The notes under the pieces are model-generated. The model did not search any database. It saw nothing but the letters and a program-made list of their open reading frames with translations, and was not told where the DNA came from. The position numbers were made by a program, and so were the translations under genes. Shown here piece after piece: positions 19,467 to 26,954 of a DNA stretch of 64,000 nt (the stretch's first letter is position 1; each line of letters starts with the position of its first letter). Source of the DNA: Oscillospiraceae bacterium (GTDB taxonomy: Bacteria; Bacillota; Clostridia; Oscillospirales; Ruminococcaceae); assembly GCA_015067025.1 (NCBI GenBank), contig SVNC01000006.1, positions 86,496 to 150,495 of the forward strand, read 5' to 3'.

Positions 19467-19495
19467 TACTATATGATTTACTTTTCTTTTTTGTG
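19467..19495 (-). promoter_or_regulatory. Candidate sigma-K (mother-cell) promoter of dpaAB
   Basis: On the minus strand CAC is followed after 17 bases by CATATAGTA, which fits the sigma-K pattern (AC, then CATANNNTA). spoVF is sigma-K dependent in Bacillus subtilis. Confidence 0.5.
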
Positions 19496-19523
19496 AAGAA
19501 TAAGAAAAAATTGCCGTAAACTA

Positions 19524-19552
19524 TTGTATTTTCCTTAGAAATATGGTATCAT
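19524..19552 (+). promoter_or_regulatory. Promoter of the SCP2-like gene and galU
   Basis: TTGTAT, 17-base gap, TATCAT, 87 bases before the ATG at 19639. Confidence 0.5.
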
Positions 19553-19638
19553 AGAGCATAAGGGATACATTAAATCCCAATATATCTGTACGAAAATACG
19601 GCAAATTTTTATAAAAGGTAAGAAAGGATTTTTATATC

Positions 19639-20175
19639 ATGGCTACCAAAAAGACAACAAAAACAGAAACCAAGACTGCTCCCGTAGCAGAAGTAAAGGC
19701 AGAACCCGCAAAGAAAGAAACAAAGCCCGCCGCTAAGAAGCCCGCTGCAAAGAAAGCTGAAACGAAGGCAACCGCCAAGAAGACTACAACAAAGAAGACA
19801 GCAGCTAAGAAGCCTGTTGCAAAGAAGACTACAAAGAAGGCGGAAAACAATCTCCCTGATATCGTAACTCTTGCTGATATGCTCAGAGCAAAGGTGGAAA
19901 AGAAGGACGCTTCCGCTATAAATGAAAAGATTGCTATTCAGATAAAGGTATACGGCGAATACGAAAACTATATGTACATCCTCGTTGATAACGGTGTTGT
20001 TACGGTAGAACCCTACGGTTACCTTGACAACGACATTCACATTGATATGCCTATCGAAGACGTTATCAGCGTTATAAACGACAAGTATGATTTCAAGGCT
20101 AAGGCTTTATCAGGCGATTTCTACGTATTAGGAAGCCTTACAAAGCTCTTAAAGGTTAAGGAAGCTTTATTTTAA
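19639..20175 (+). CDS. Histone H1-like Lys/Ala tail fused to an SCP2-like domain
   Basis: 178 residues. The first 72 are almost only Lys, Ala, Thr, Pro and Glu with PAAKKPAAKK-type repeats, like eukaryotic histone H1 and bacterial Hc1-type tails. Residues about 75-178 look like an SCP2 (sterol carrier) domain: a strand pair with ENYMYILVDNGVVTVEPYG, then HIDMPIEDVISVIN and the closing ALSGDFYVLGSLTKLLK. The tail probably binds nucleic acid or another polyanion; the SCP2 fold usually binds a lipid. The pairing is unusual and the function unknown. galU follows after 27 bases. Confidence 0.8.
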   Translation: MATKKTTKTETKTAPVAEVKAEPAKKETKPAAKKPAAKKAETKATAKKTTTKKTAAKKPVAKKTTKKAENNLPDIVTLADMLRAKVEKKDASAINEKIAIQIKVYGEYENYMYILVDNGVVTVEPYGYLDNDIHIDMPIEDVISVINDKYDFKAKALSGDFYVLGSLTKLLKVKEALF

Positions 20176-20202
20176 TTAAATCAGAGAAAAGGTTATTGTA
20201 AA

Positions 20203-21072
20203 ATGGCAAAGGTAACAAAAGCAGTTATTCTTGCGGCAGGTTACGGCACACGCGTTCTTCCCGCAAGTAAGGCAATTCCTAAGGAAATGCTCAACATAGT
20301 AGACAAGCCTGCTATTCAGTATAGTGTTGAAGAAGCACTTAAGTCAGGCATTACAGATATACTCATCGTATTATCAAGAGGCAAGCAGGATATCGAAGAC
20401 CATTTCGACCGCAAGCCCGACCTTGAATTACAGCTTAAGAACAGCGGTAAGGAAGAGGCTTATCAGGTTGTATGCGAAATCGCAGAAATGGGTAAGAGAA
20501 TAACCTACATCCGTCAGCAGACACAGAACGGTACAGGCGGTGCTGTTATGTATGCAAAGCAGTTTGTAGGTGACGATCCTTTCGTTGTAATGTACGGTGA
20601 CGACGTTATCATCGGTGAAGATCCCTGTACAGCTCAGTGTTGCCGTGCTTATGAAAAATACGGCAAGGCTGTAGTATGTATGAAGGAAGTACCCTTTGAA
20701 ATGGTACTGAAGTACTGCACACTTGACGTAAAGCACGCAGAGGGCAACGACTACTATCTCACGAATATGATAGAAAAGCCCAAGCCTGAAGAAGTTATCA
20801 CTAACTTTGCAATTCTTGGCAGATGCGTACTGCCTGCAAAGATTTTTGATATCCTTGAAACGCTTCCTACAGGTGCAGGCGGAGAATATCAGCTTACAGA
20901 TGCTATGAAGCAACTCGCAACCACAGAAGGTATGATAGGCGTAGACTTTACAGGCACACGATATGATATGGGTAACAAGCTTGGTATTATGAAGGCTTGT
21001 GTAGAAGTTGCGTTAAAGCACCCCGAGATCGGCGAAGGCTTCAGAGAATATTTAAAGACGTTAGAAATATAA
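20203..21072 (+). CDS. galU: UTP-glucose-1-phosphate uridylyltransferase
   Basis: 289 residues, the normal size. The nucleotidyltransferase signature AAGYGTRVLPASKAIPKEML opens the protein, followed by VDKPAIQYSVEEAL, the metal site VMYGDDVI and the sugar-site motif GAGGEYQLTDAM. It makes UDP-glucose for polysaccharides, glycolipids and galactose use. It lies 27 bases downstream of the SCP2-like gene and 38 bases before the CheW-like gene, so all three may be read together. Confidence 0.97.
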   Translation: MAKVTKAVILAAGYGTRVLPASKAIPKEMLNIVDKPAIQYSVEEALKSGITDILIVLSRGKQDIEDHFDRKPDLELQLKNSGKEEAYQVVCEIAEMGKRITYIRQQTQNGTGGAVMYAKQFVGDDPFVVMYGDDVIIGEDPCTAQCCRAYEKYGKAVVCMKEVPFEMVLKYCTLDVKHAEGNDYYLTNMIEKPKPEEVITNFAILGRCVLPAKIFDILETLPTGAGGEYQLTDAMKQLATTEGMIGVDFTGTRYDMGNKLGIMKACVEVALKHPEIGEGFREYLKTLEI

Positions 21073-21110
21073 ACTACAAAAATAAAAGGTAAATCAGGAG
21101 GGTTCAGTTA

Positions 21111-22397
21111 ATGGAAGAGATAAAGAAGTCTATGGGCGAGAATATGCCGTGGATCATATTCAATCTTTGCCAGAATAAATTTGCTGTGTGCAGCGATATG
21201 GTGTCAGGAATGACCGAGCTGCCCTCCGAGATCGTACCTGTTCCTACCAAAAACAAGGCACTTGTCGGAGTAGGTGTAATAAGAGGTCAGATAGTACCCC
21301 TTATTAATCTCAGAGAATTTTTCGGAATGAGATCTCTCGACGATGAATATGAGGAATTCAAAGAAATGCTCGAACAGCGTAAGCAGGAGCATATAAACTG
21401 GGCAAGCGAGCTTAAAAGATGTCTTGAAACAGGAGAAAAGTTTACTCTTGCAACCGATCCTCACCAGTGCAAATTCGGTAAATGGATTGATGCTTACAGC
21501 AGTAACAGAAACGATTTAAACGCTCACGTTGCACATATTTCAAAGCCTCACAGCAAGCTTCATAAAATAGCAGAGGAAATATTCAGAGACGATATTTCCG
21601 ATGCGGACAAAGAAGAACTTCTTTACGAAGCAGATATATTCTATCTGCCTAAAATTCTTTCTCTTATTGACGAAGCCAAGGAGCTTTTCAAGAGCAATTT
21701 CAGAGGTATCGTTCTTCTTGTTCAGCCCGATGGCAGTGACAAAACGATAGGTCTTATCTGTGATGAAGTTTACTCTGTAGAAGAAGCGGATATCGTATTC
21801 CAGGGTAGCGTACTTAGAAGAATATATTCTTCTCCCTATATATGCGGTATAGCTCATACTGAAAGAGTAGAGGGCGAAATCGTAATGTTAGATGCCGCAA
21901 AGATGATGAATCTTTATCCTGACATCAAGTTTGAGTTTTCTGAAGAAAAGAAACAGGAAGAGCTTGAAGCGGCAACAGACTCCATTAAGGAAGCTATTGC
22001 AGAAGCATTTGCAACAGGTGAAGATTTTGACAATGTTACCACAGAGGTATCTGAAACTGTTACAGAAGATGGCGAAGAGGCTGTAAAGGTTGAAATCACA
22101 CAGTCTACTACCGAAGCTGTTGCGGACGGTAAGAGCGTTAATCCTTGTGAAATCGTAGCCGATGCAGAAAAGATCGCCGATGAAATAGCTGAAAAATCCG
22201 ATACTGAAGTAAAAGAAGTCGAAGTTACCGTAGAAATGGCGAAGCCTGATGCAGACTGTGAAGAAGTAAAGACAGAGGTTGCCGAAGCAGTAGCAGAAGT
22301 AGCCGAAGAAGCACCTGCTAAGGAAATAAAGGCGGCAGAAAAGCTTAAAGCAACCAGAAATCAGAAGACTTCTAAAAGAGGCAAAAAGAAAAAATAA
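21111..22397 (+). CDS. CheW-like protein with an inserted zinc-binding CZB domain and charged tail
   Basis: 428 residues. Residues 10-75 are the first half of a CheW fold (NLCQNKFAVCSDMVSGM, GVGVIRGQIVPLINLREFFG). Residues 88-155 form a CZB domain: His94, Cys120 in CKFGKW, and His147/His151. The CheW fold resumes at about 200-265 (GIVLLVQPDG, LICDEVYSVEE, VMLDAAKMM). The rest (270-428) is acidic and repetitive, ending in a Lys/Arg-rich tail. CZB domains bind zinc and sense zinc or oxidants in chemoreceptors and cyclases. Here it would make a soluble sensor-adaptor. No cheA or receptor gene is in the window. Confidence 0.85.
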   Translation: MEEIKKSMGENMPWIIFNLCQNKFAVCSDMVSGMTELPSEIVPVPTKNKALVGVGVIRGQIVPLINLREFFGMRSLDDEYEEFKEMLEQRKQEHINWASELKRCLETGEKFTLATDPHQCKFGKWIDAYSSNRNDLNAHVAHISKPHSKLHKIAEEIFRDDISDADKEELLYEADIFYLPKILSLIDEAKELFKSNFRGIVLLVQPDGSDKTIGLICDEVYSVEEADIVFQGSVLRRIYSSPYICGIAHTERVEGEIVMLDAAKMMNLYPDIKFEFSEEKKQEELEAATDSIKEAIAEAFATGEDFDNVTTEVSETVTEDGEEAVKVEITQSTTEAVADGKSVNPCEIVADAEKIADEIAEKSDTEVKEVEVTVEMAKPDADCEEVKTEVAEAVAEVAEEAPAKEIKAAEKLKATRNQKTSKRGKKKK

Positions 22398-22406
22398 TCC
22401 AAACTC

Positions 22407-22430
22407 AAAGCCCCGATTTTTCGGGGCTTT
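22407..22430 (+). terminator. Terminator after the CheW-CZB gene
   Basis: AAAGCCCCGA, TTTT loop, TCGGGGCTTT; perfect 10-bp stem. Confidence 0.85.
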
Positions 22431-22458
22431 ATTATAAGTTATGAAGGTGTGAATTAAA

Positions 22459-22869
22459 ATGTCCGAAGAAAGATTACCCACAATAGAAGAAGTAAGAGAA
22501 TTTTTTAAAAATGACCGTTTTGCAACAGAAAACGGTGCAGTAATTGATGAGATAGGCGATAATTATTCTGTATGCTCTATAGAGCTTACTGAAAAACATC
22601 TTAATGCGATGAATTCTCTTATGGGTGCAGTACCCTTTACTTTATCCGATTTTGCCTTTGCGGTAGCGGCAAACTGGAAAAAACCCTCTACAGTTTCTAT
22701 AACCTCAAATATCTCCTTTATGGGTACTCCAAAGGGTAAGAAGATAATCGCAACTGCAAGCTGTGTAAAGGACGGACGCTCCACCTGTACATATCTTGTC
22801 ACAATAAAGGACGAGCTTGATACGCTTATCACCCAGACCACGATAACAGGATATAAGCTTACTAAATAA
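22459..22869 (+). CDS. Hot-dog fold thioesterase (PaaI/4HBT family)
   Basis: 136 residues, typical for the family. The central helix region reads NSLMGAVPFTLSDFAFAVAA, with Asp as the expected catalytic acid, followed by strands SITSNISFMGTPKGKKIIAT and the closing TCTYLVTIKDE. Such proteins hydrolyse aromatic or short-chain acyl-CoA thioesters. The substrate cannot be read from the sequence. It lies between a terminator and the leader of the MFS gene, so it is probably transcribed with that region. Confidence 0.82.
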   Translation: MSEERLPTIEEVREFFKNDRFATENGAVIDEIGDNYSVCSIELTEKHLNAMNSLMGAVPFTLSDFAFAVAANWKKPSTVSITSNISFMGTPKGKKIIATASCVKDGRSTCTYLVTIKDELDTLITQTTITGYKLTK

Positions 22870-22889
22870 ATATCAAAAGGAGTGATATT

Positions 22890-22934
22890 ATGAAAATTAT
22901 AAGATGCAGTGTATCTGCTCTATGCAAGGACTGA
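22890..22934 (+). CDS. 14-residue leader peptide of the MFS efflux gene
   Basis: A tiny frame (MKIIRCSVSALCKD) with its own AAAGGAG eight bases upstream lies 68 bases before the MFS gene. Its last codons overlap the 5' arm of a perfect hairpin (22918-22947). Placement, size and ribosome site are those of a regulatory leader peptide, as known for erm, mef and tet genes. Control by ribosome stalling is inference. Confidence 0.6.
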   Translation: MKIIRCSVSALCKD

Positions 22935-23000
22935 CAGTTGCATAGAGTATAAGCGTCAGACCTTGCTTATGAAAGAATTTTTTTATTAAAGGAGCAAGGT
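22918..23000 (+). promoter_or_regulatory. Mutually exclusive hairpins controlling the MFS gene
   Basis: Arm A (22918-22935) pairs either with B (22938-22947, perfect 10 bp) or with C (22924-22935 to 22955-22966, 11 of 12 bases). C also pairs with D (22960-22967 to 22993-23000, perfect 8 bp), and D overlaps the ribosome site AAAGGAG (22988-22994) of the MFS gene. A T-run lies at 22978-22984. The arrangement fits attenuation by a leader peptide. Confidence 0.6.
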
Positions 23001-23002
23001 AT

Positions 23003-24274
23003 ATGAAAATTTTAAAAGAACTTAAATCATTTATAATTTTATGGCTTACACAGTCATTTTCAGCACTTGGCAGTGCGATGACCAACTTCGCACTGGTTAT
23101 ATGGCTTTATAACCGCACAGGCTCTGCAACACAGACGGCACTTCTTACCGTCTGCTCATATGCGCCCTATGTAGTTATGAGTATCTTTGCGGGAGCAATA
23201 AGCGACAAATGGAATAAGAAGGCCGTTATGCTTACCTGCGACAGTATAGCGGCAATCTGCACTATATCGGTATTTCTGCTTATAAAGACCGATATGCTTG
23301 AGATATGGCATTTATATATTCTGAATGCTGTAAACGGGATTATGAATACTGTGCAATCTCCTGCGTCCGATGTTGCTACAACGCTTTTAATACCCAAAAA
23401 GCATTATCAGAAGGCAAGCGGAATGAGAAGCTTTTCAAATTCTCTTGTATCAATACTTACCCCTATATTTGCAACAGCTCTTGTTTCTCTTGCAGGAATT
23501 GAAACGGTCATCTTTTTTGATCTGCTGACCTTTGCTATAGCCTTTATTATCCTTTTATTCTTTATAAGAGTATCAGAGGTGGAAGGCAAGGAGGACAAAA
23601 AAGAGCCGATATGGAAAGCGGCAAAAAGCGGTATTTCATACCTTAAAGGGAACAAAGGAATACTCTGGATGATTCTTTTCCTGTCCGCAATTAATCTTAT
23701 TTCATCCTTTTATAATGCGGCATTGCCTGCAATGGTGCTTTCAAAAAGTGACGAAACCTCTCTCGGTATGGTTACGGCAACAGTCGGTATAGCTACCCTT
23801 GTGGGAAGTGTGATTGCCACTCTCTATCCAAAACCGAAAAGTCGTATAAAGGTGTTTTGTAATTGTCTGTTTATCTCAATGAGCACAGAAAATTTTCTGC
23901 TGGCACTTGGCAGCAATACATTTGTATGGTGTCTTGCGGCGGTACTCGGCTGGCTTTTTATACCGCTGATGAGTGCAAATTATGATGTGCTGTTTAAAAC
24001 AAACGTACCTGTAGAAATGCAGGGACGAGTTTACAGTGTCAGAAACACTCTGCAATTTTTCACAATACCTCTTGGATATTTCTTAGGCGGCTTTCTTGTG
24101 GATAACGTTTTCGAGCCTTTTATGGCAGACCTTGATAAAGGTAGTCTGCTTGTTGCAGTATTTGGAGAAGGCAAAGGCTCGGGTGCGGCGTTATTATTTT
24201 TTATAATGGGAATTGCAGGCGTTTTAGTTTGTCTTATCTTCCGCAGAATAAAAGCACTATACACATTAGAATGA
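23003..24274 (+). CDS. MFS drug efflux transporter (MefA-like)
   Basis: 423 residues with about twelve membrane spans. It begins ILWLTQSFSALGSAMTNFAL, has the loop motif AGAISDKWNKKAVMLTCD after helix 2, and resembles the Mef/Cmr-type major facilitator group that pumps macrolides or similar compounds by proton exchange. The leader peptide and alternative hairpins upstream point to induction by a translation inhibitor, which supports an antibiotic substrate. The drug cannot be named from sequence. It ends at a strong terminator shared with the convergent deaminase. Confidence 0.85.
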   Translation: MKILKELKSFIILWLTQSFSALGSAMTNFALVIWLYNRTGSATQTALLTVCSYAPYVVMSIFAGAISDKWNKKAVMLTCDSIAAICTISVFLLIKTDMLEIWHLYILNAVNGIMNTVQSPASDVATTLLIPKKHYQKASGMRSFSNSLVSILTPIFATALVSLAGIETVIFFDLLTFAIAFIILLFFIRVSEVEGKEDKKEPIWKAAKSGISYLKGNKGILWMILFLSAINLISSFYNAALPAMVLSKSDETSLGMVTATVGIATLVGSVIATLYPKPKSRIKVFCNCLFISMSTENFLLALGSNTFVWCLAAVLGWLFIPLMSANYDVLFKTNVPVEMQGRVYSVRNTLQFFTIPLGYFLGGFLVDNVFEPFMADLDKGSLLVAVFGEGKGSGAALLFFIMGIAGVLVCLIFRRIKALYTLE

Positions 24275-24287
24275 TCATGATATAAAA

Positions 24288-24320
24288 AGCGACCTATGAC
24301 GGTTTTTGTCATAGGTCGCT
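24288..24320. terminator. Bidirectional terminator
   Basis: AGCGACCTATGAC, GGTTTTT loop, GTCATAGGTCGCT; perfect 13-bp stem between convergent genes. Confidence 0.85.
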
Positions 24321-24325
24321 GTGTT

Positions 24326-24784
24326 TTAATAAAGTTGCTTGTTTTCCATATCTGAATACGTTTTAAAAAGCTTCAGACACTCGCTTCTTTCAAATTCGCT
24401 GTAGATAATGCCCATGTCGTCTGAGTGGAGCATTTTGTAGAAAACCTCATCCCGAAAGCCGATGCTTTCAGTATCCTTTGTGTTACATCCATAGTATACA
24501 GCTTTTATACCTGCCCAGAGAATTGCACCCATACACATAGGACAAGGCTCTGCGGTGGTATATATGTCACAGCCTGATAAATCGTGAGTCTGAAGTGTTT
24601 TACAGGCGTCTGTTATCGCCATTATCTCACCGTGTAGGGTGGGGTTTTTCCCACTTATGACACAGTTGTGACCCTTGCCTACGATCACGCCATTCTTGAC
24701 AATGACCGCACCAAACGGTCCGCCGTCGCCGCTATTTATACCCTTGTAGGCTTCGTCCAGAGCCACCTTCATAAATTCATTCAT
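24326..24784 (-). CDS. Nucleoside/guanine deaminase-like enzyme (CDA superfamily)
   Basis: 152 residues with the zinc-deaminase motifs: the proton-shuttling Glu and zinc His in NPTLHGEIMAI and the two zinc Cys in TTAEPCPMCMGAILWAG. The N-terminus (GGPFGAVIVKNG) and overall size match the guanine deaminase GuaD/YkdB-like and tRNA-adenosine-like group; the C-terminal SEFERSECLKLF segment favours a free-nucleobase or nucleoside substrate. Its start overlaps the stop of the cellulase gene by 4 bases, so it may be co-translated with it, though the roles are unrelated. Confidence 0.82.
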   Translation of the reverse strand: MNEFMKVALDEAYKGINSGDGGPFGAVIVKNGVIVGKGHNCVISGKNPTLHGEIMAITDACKTLQTHDLSGCDIYTTAEPCPMCMGAILWAGIKAVYYGCNTKDTESIGFRDEVFYKMLHSDDMGIIYSEFERSECLKLFKTYSDMENKQLY

Positions 24785-26490
24785 TGAATTTCACCTCTGA
24801 ACCATTTTCTGATCCACGAGCCGCTGGGATTCATATCACTTTCTGTCCAGTTGCCGTTTGCTGAAGCTGACTGCTTGAAGGCAGAAGAGCTTTCGTTCTT
24901 GTTTGCCAAATTCCAGTTGCAATAGCTTACACCGAGACTGTCAAGAAGATCAAGCCACTGCTTTGTCTGATTGAAGTCGTTTGCACCGTTGCCTGATGCG
25001 TCACAACAACCGAATTCTGAAACGAATACGGGCAGACCGTTGTTTACGCAGTTCTGTACTCTCTGTCTTAACCAGTCGGTATGCGTTGCCGCATAGAAGT
25101 GCAGAGCATACATTACGTTATCAAACTTAAGAGGATTTGCCATAGCCTTATCTATATCCTGGCTCCAGGTGGGAGTACCAACGATTACTATAGAATCAGG
25201 GTCGTTCTTTCTTATAACGGGGATCACGTCTTCAGCATAGGGCTTGATGTCGTTGTCCCACTGAGAATAGCCGTTAGGTTCATTGCAGATTTCGTAAATG
25301 ATGTTGGGGTAATCAGCATACTGCTTTGAAATTTCATCAAAGAAACGGATAGCGTCAGCCTTTCTTACGCTGGGTGACTGGTCTGCGAGGATATGCCAGT
25401 CAACTATAACGTACATATCAAGCTTAATACAGATGTCGATACCCTTCTTTACGAGAGCCTCGTGAGTTGCCATTGCAGAACCTGTATAACCCTCGCTTGC
25501 ACCTGTGTACATTGCAAGTCTTACAACGTTTGTGTTCCAGTCGTCACGGAGAGTTTTGAATGCGCTTTCGTTTACAAAGGCAGGGAACCAGCCTATGCCG
25601 TGAGTACTCATTCCTTTAAGCTGATATGCGTTGCCGTTTTTATCAACTATCTGTGTGCCCTTTACGGATAACTGGCCGTGTACTGATACAGGTGTTGAAC
25701 CATCGGGATCGGCAGGGGCAGGGGGCAGCGTTTCTACAGGCTTTGTAGATACAGGCTTGTCATTGTTATTGTTGTCGTTGTTATTATCGTTTGACGGACC
25801 GTCAACGCTGGGTGTTGCACTGCCGTTGAATTTTATGTATGAGGGAGTAAATTCCTTGGGTGAGCTGTAGTTAAAGCCAAAGGAGATTTCGCCACCGTTT
25901 GCGATAGTACCGTTATAGCTTTCATTTGTAACGGTAAGAGTTGAGCCGTTTACCTTGTACTTTGCATTCCAGCCGGAGATTATCTCAAAGCCGTTAGGAA
26001 CTGTTACGGTAGCAGTCCAGCTTTCAACCTGCTTACCTGTATTGTTGGTTATTACAACGTCATAACCGCCGCAGTATTTACCGCCGTCCTGCCAGGTACT
26101 GCTTAAATTCCACTGAGCAGTATAGTCGCTGTTCTGAGTGGGCTTATCGTCAGGCTTTTCTGTTTCGGGTTTGCTGGTTTCAGGCTTTTCAGATTGCTCA
26201 GTTTCGGGCTTTTTTGTTTCTTCTTTACTTTCAGTTGTTTCTGAGCTTTCATCCTTGCTGTCGGTTTCGGGAGAAGAAGAGCTTTCATCCTTGCTTTCTG
26301 TTTTATCAGCTTCAGAAGAATTTTCAGAACTTTCCTGATTTTCAGAATTTTCTGAGTTTTCTGTACTGCTTTCTGATGAGCTTATATTACTGCCGGTATC
26401 CGGCATACTCACTTCAGGAGCACAGGAGCATCCTGCAAAAAGCATAGAGCAGGCGAGGATGAGTGCAGTTATACGGATTTTTTTCTTCAT
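24781..26490 (-). CDS. CBM2-GH5 endoglucanase lipoprotein
   Basis: 569 residues. A lipoprotein signal ends at LFAGC (Cys21), followed by a long Ser/Glu/Lys linker (about 25-120), a CBM2-type cellulose-binding module (about 125-225, with YNGTIANGGEISFGF), a second Asn/Pro linker, and a GH5 catalytic domain (about 255-555, subfamily 2-like). The acid/base Glu is in IIYEICNEPNG and the nucleophile Glu in PVFVSEFGCCD. It hydrolyses beta-1,4-glucan at the cell surface, held to the membrane rather than to a cellulosome; no dockerin is seen. It has its own strong promoter. Confidence 0.95.
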   Translation of the reverse strand: MKKKIRITALILACSMLFAGCSCAPEVSMPDTGSNISSSESSTENSENSENQESSENSSEADKTESKDESSSSPETDSKDESSETTESKEETKKPETEQSEKPETSKPETEKPDDKPTQNSDYTAQWNLSSTWQDGGKYCGGYDVVITNNTGKQVESWTATVTVPNGFEIISGWNAKYKVNGSTLTVTNESYNGTIANGGEISFGFNYSSPKEFTPSYIKFNGSATPSVDGPSNDNNNDNNNNDKPVSTKPVETLPPAPADPDGSTPVSVHGQLSVKGTQIVDKNGNAYQLKGMSTHGIGWFPAFVNESAFKTLRDDWNTNVVRLAMYTGASEGYTGSAMATHEALVKKGIDICIKLDMYVIVDWHILADQSPSVRKADAIRFFDEISKQYADYPNIIYEICNEPNGYSQWDNDIKPYAEDVIPVIRKNDPDSIVIVGTPTWSQDIDKAMANPLKFDNVMYALHFYAATHTDWLRQRVQNCVNNGLPVFVSEFGCCDASGNGANDFNQTKQWLDLLDSLGVSYCNWNLANKNESSSAFKQSASANGNWTESDMNPSGSWIRKWFRGEIQ

Positions 26491-26534
26491 AGTCTTTCCT
26501 TTCCTATGTAAATAAAAGAATTTTCATACATTAT

Positions 26535-26563
26535 ATAATATACCCATAAACAGAATTTGTCAA
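26535..26563 (-). promoter_or_regulatory. Promoter of the cellulase gene
   Basis: On the minus strand TTGACA, 17-base gap, TATTAT, 45 bases before the ATG at 26490. Confidence 0.75.
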
Positions 26564-26582
26564 GGAAAATTAAGGTTTTCTA

Positions 26583-26611
26583 TTGCATATCGGGACGAAT
26601 TAGGCTATAAT
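26583..26611 (+). promoter_or_regulatory. Promoter of the FakA-like domain gene
   Basis: TTGCAT, 17-base gap, TATAAT, divergent from the cellulase promoter. Confidence 0.65.
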
Positions 26612-26657
26612 TAGATAAAGGCTTTACGCCAAAATAATAAAAGGATGGAAAAAGAAA

Positions 26658-26909
26658 ATGACAGAATTCAGATATGACACTCAGCTTTTAATTGAGGGCG
26701 AAGGACTTGACGAAGACGAGATCTATGATTATTTCGTAGAGAACTTCAAGGGCGACAGCCTCCTCGCAGTAGGTGATGAAGATCTTATCAAGATCCATTA
26801 CCACACAAACGAACCCTGGAAGGTGCTTGAATACTGTGCATCTCTTGGCGAGATCTTTGATATCGTTGTTGAAGATATGGACAGACAGTCAAGAGGTCTT
26901 AAGGGCTGA
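26658..26909 (+). CDS. Stand-alone FakA/YloV-like domain protein
   Basis: 83 residues, start backed by AAAAGGATGG. The whole chain lines up with the small middle/C-terminal segment of fatty acid kinase FakA (DAK family): FRYDTQLLIEG, GDSLLAVGDEDLIKIHYHTN, PWKVLEYCASLGEIFDIVVE and the final DMDRQ. In FakA this part follows the nucleotide-binding domain and works with DegV-type lipid carriers. Here it is a complete gene with its own promoter and terminator, so it is not an obvious fragment. Its role may be regulatory or a partner of a DegV/FakB protein elsewhere. Confidence 0.75.
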   Translation: MTEFRYDTQLLIEGEGLDEDEIYDYFVENFKGDSLLAVGDEDLIKIHYHTNEPWKVLEYCASLGEIFDIVVEDMDRQSRGLKG

Positions 26910-26925
26910 TAAAAAACAAAGACAA

Positions 26926-26947
26926 AGCGGAGCTGAAAAGCTCCGCT
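26926..26947. terminator. Bidirectional terminator
   Basis: AGCGGAGCT, GAAA loop, AGCTCCGCT; between the FakA-like gene and metH. Confidence 0.85.
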
Positions 26948-26954
26948 TAAAATT

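Noticed and set aside
19609..20040. Cys/Leu-rich minus-strand frames over the SCP2 fusion
   Set aside because: Complement of the Lys/Ala repeats (AAG/GCN codons); low complexity artefact.
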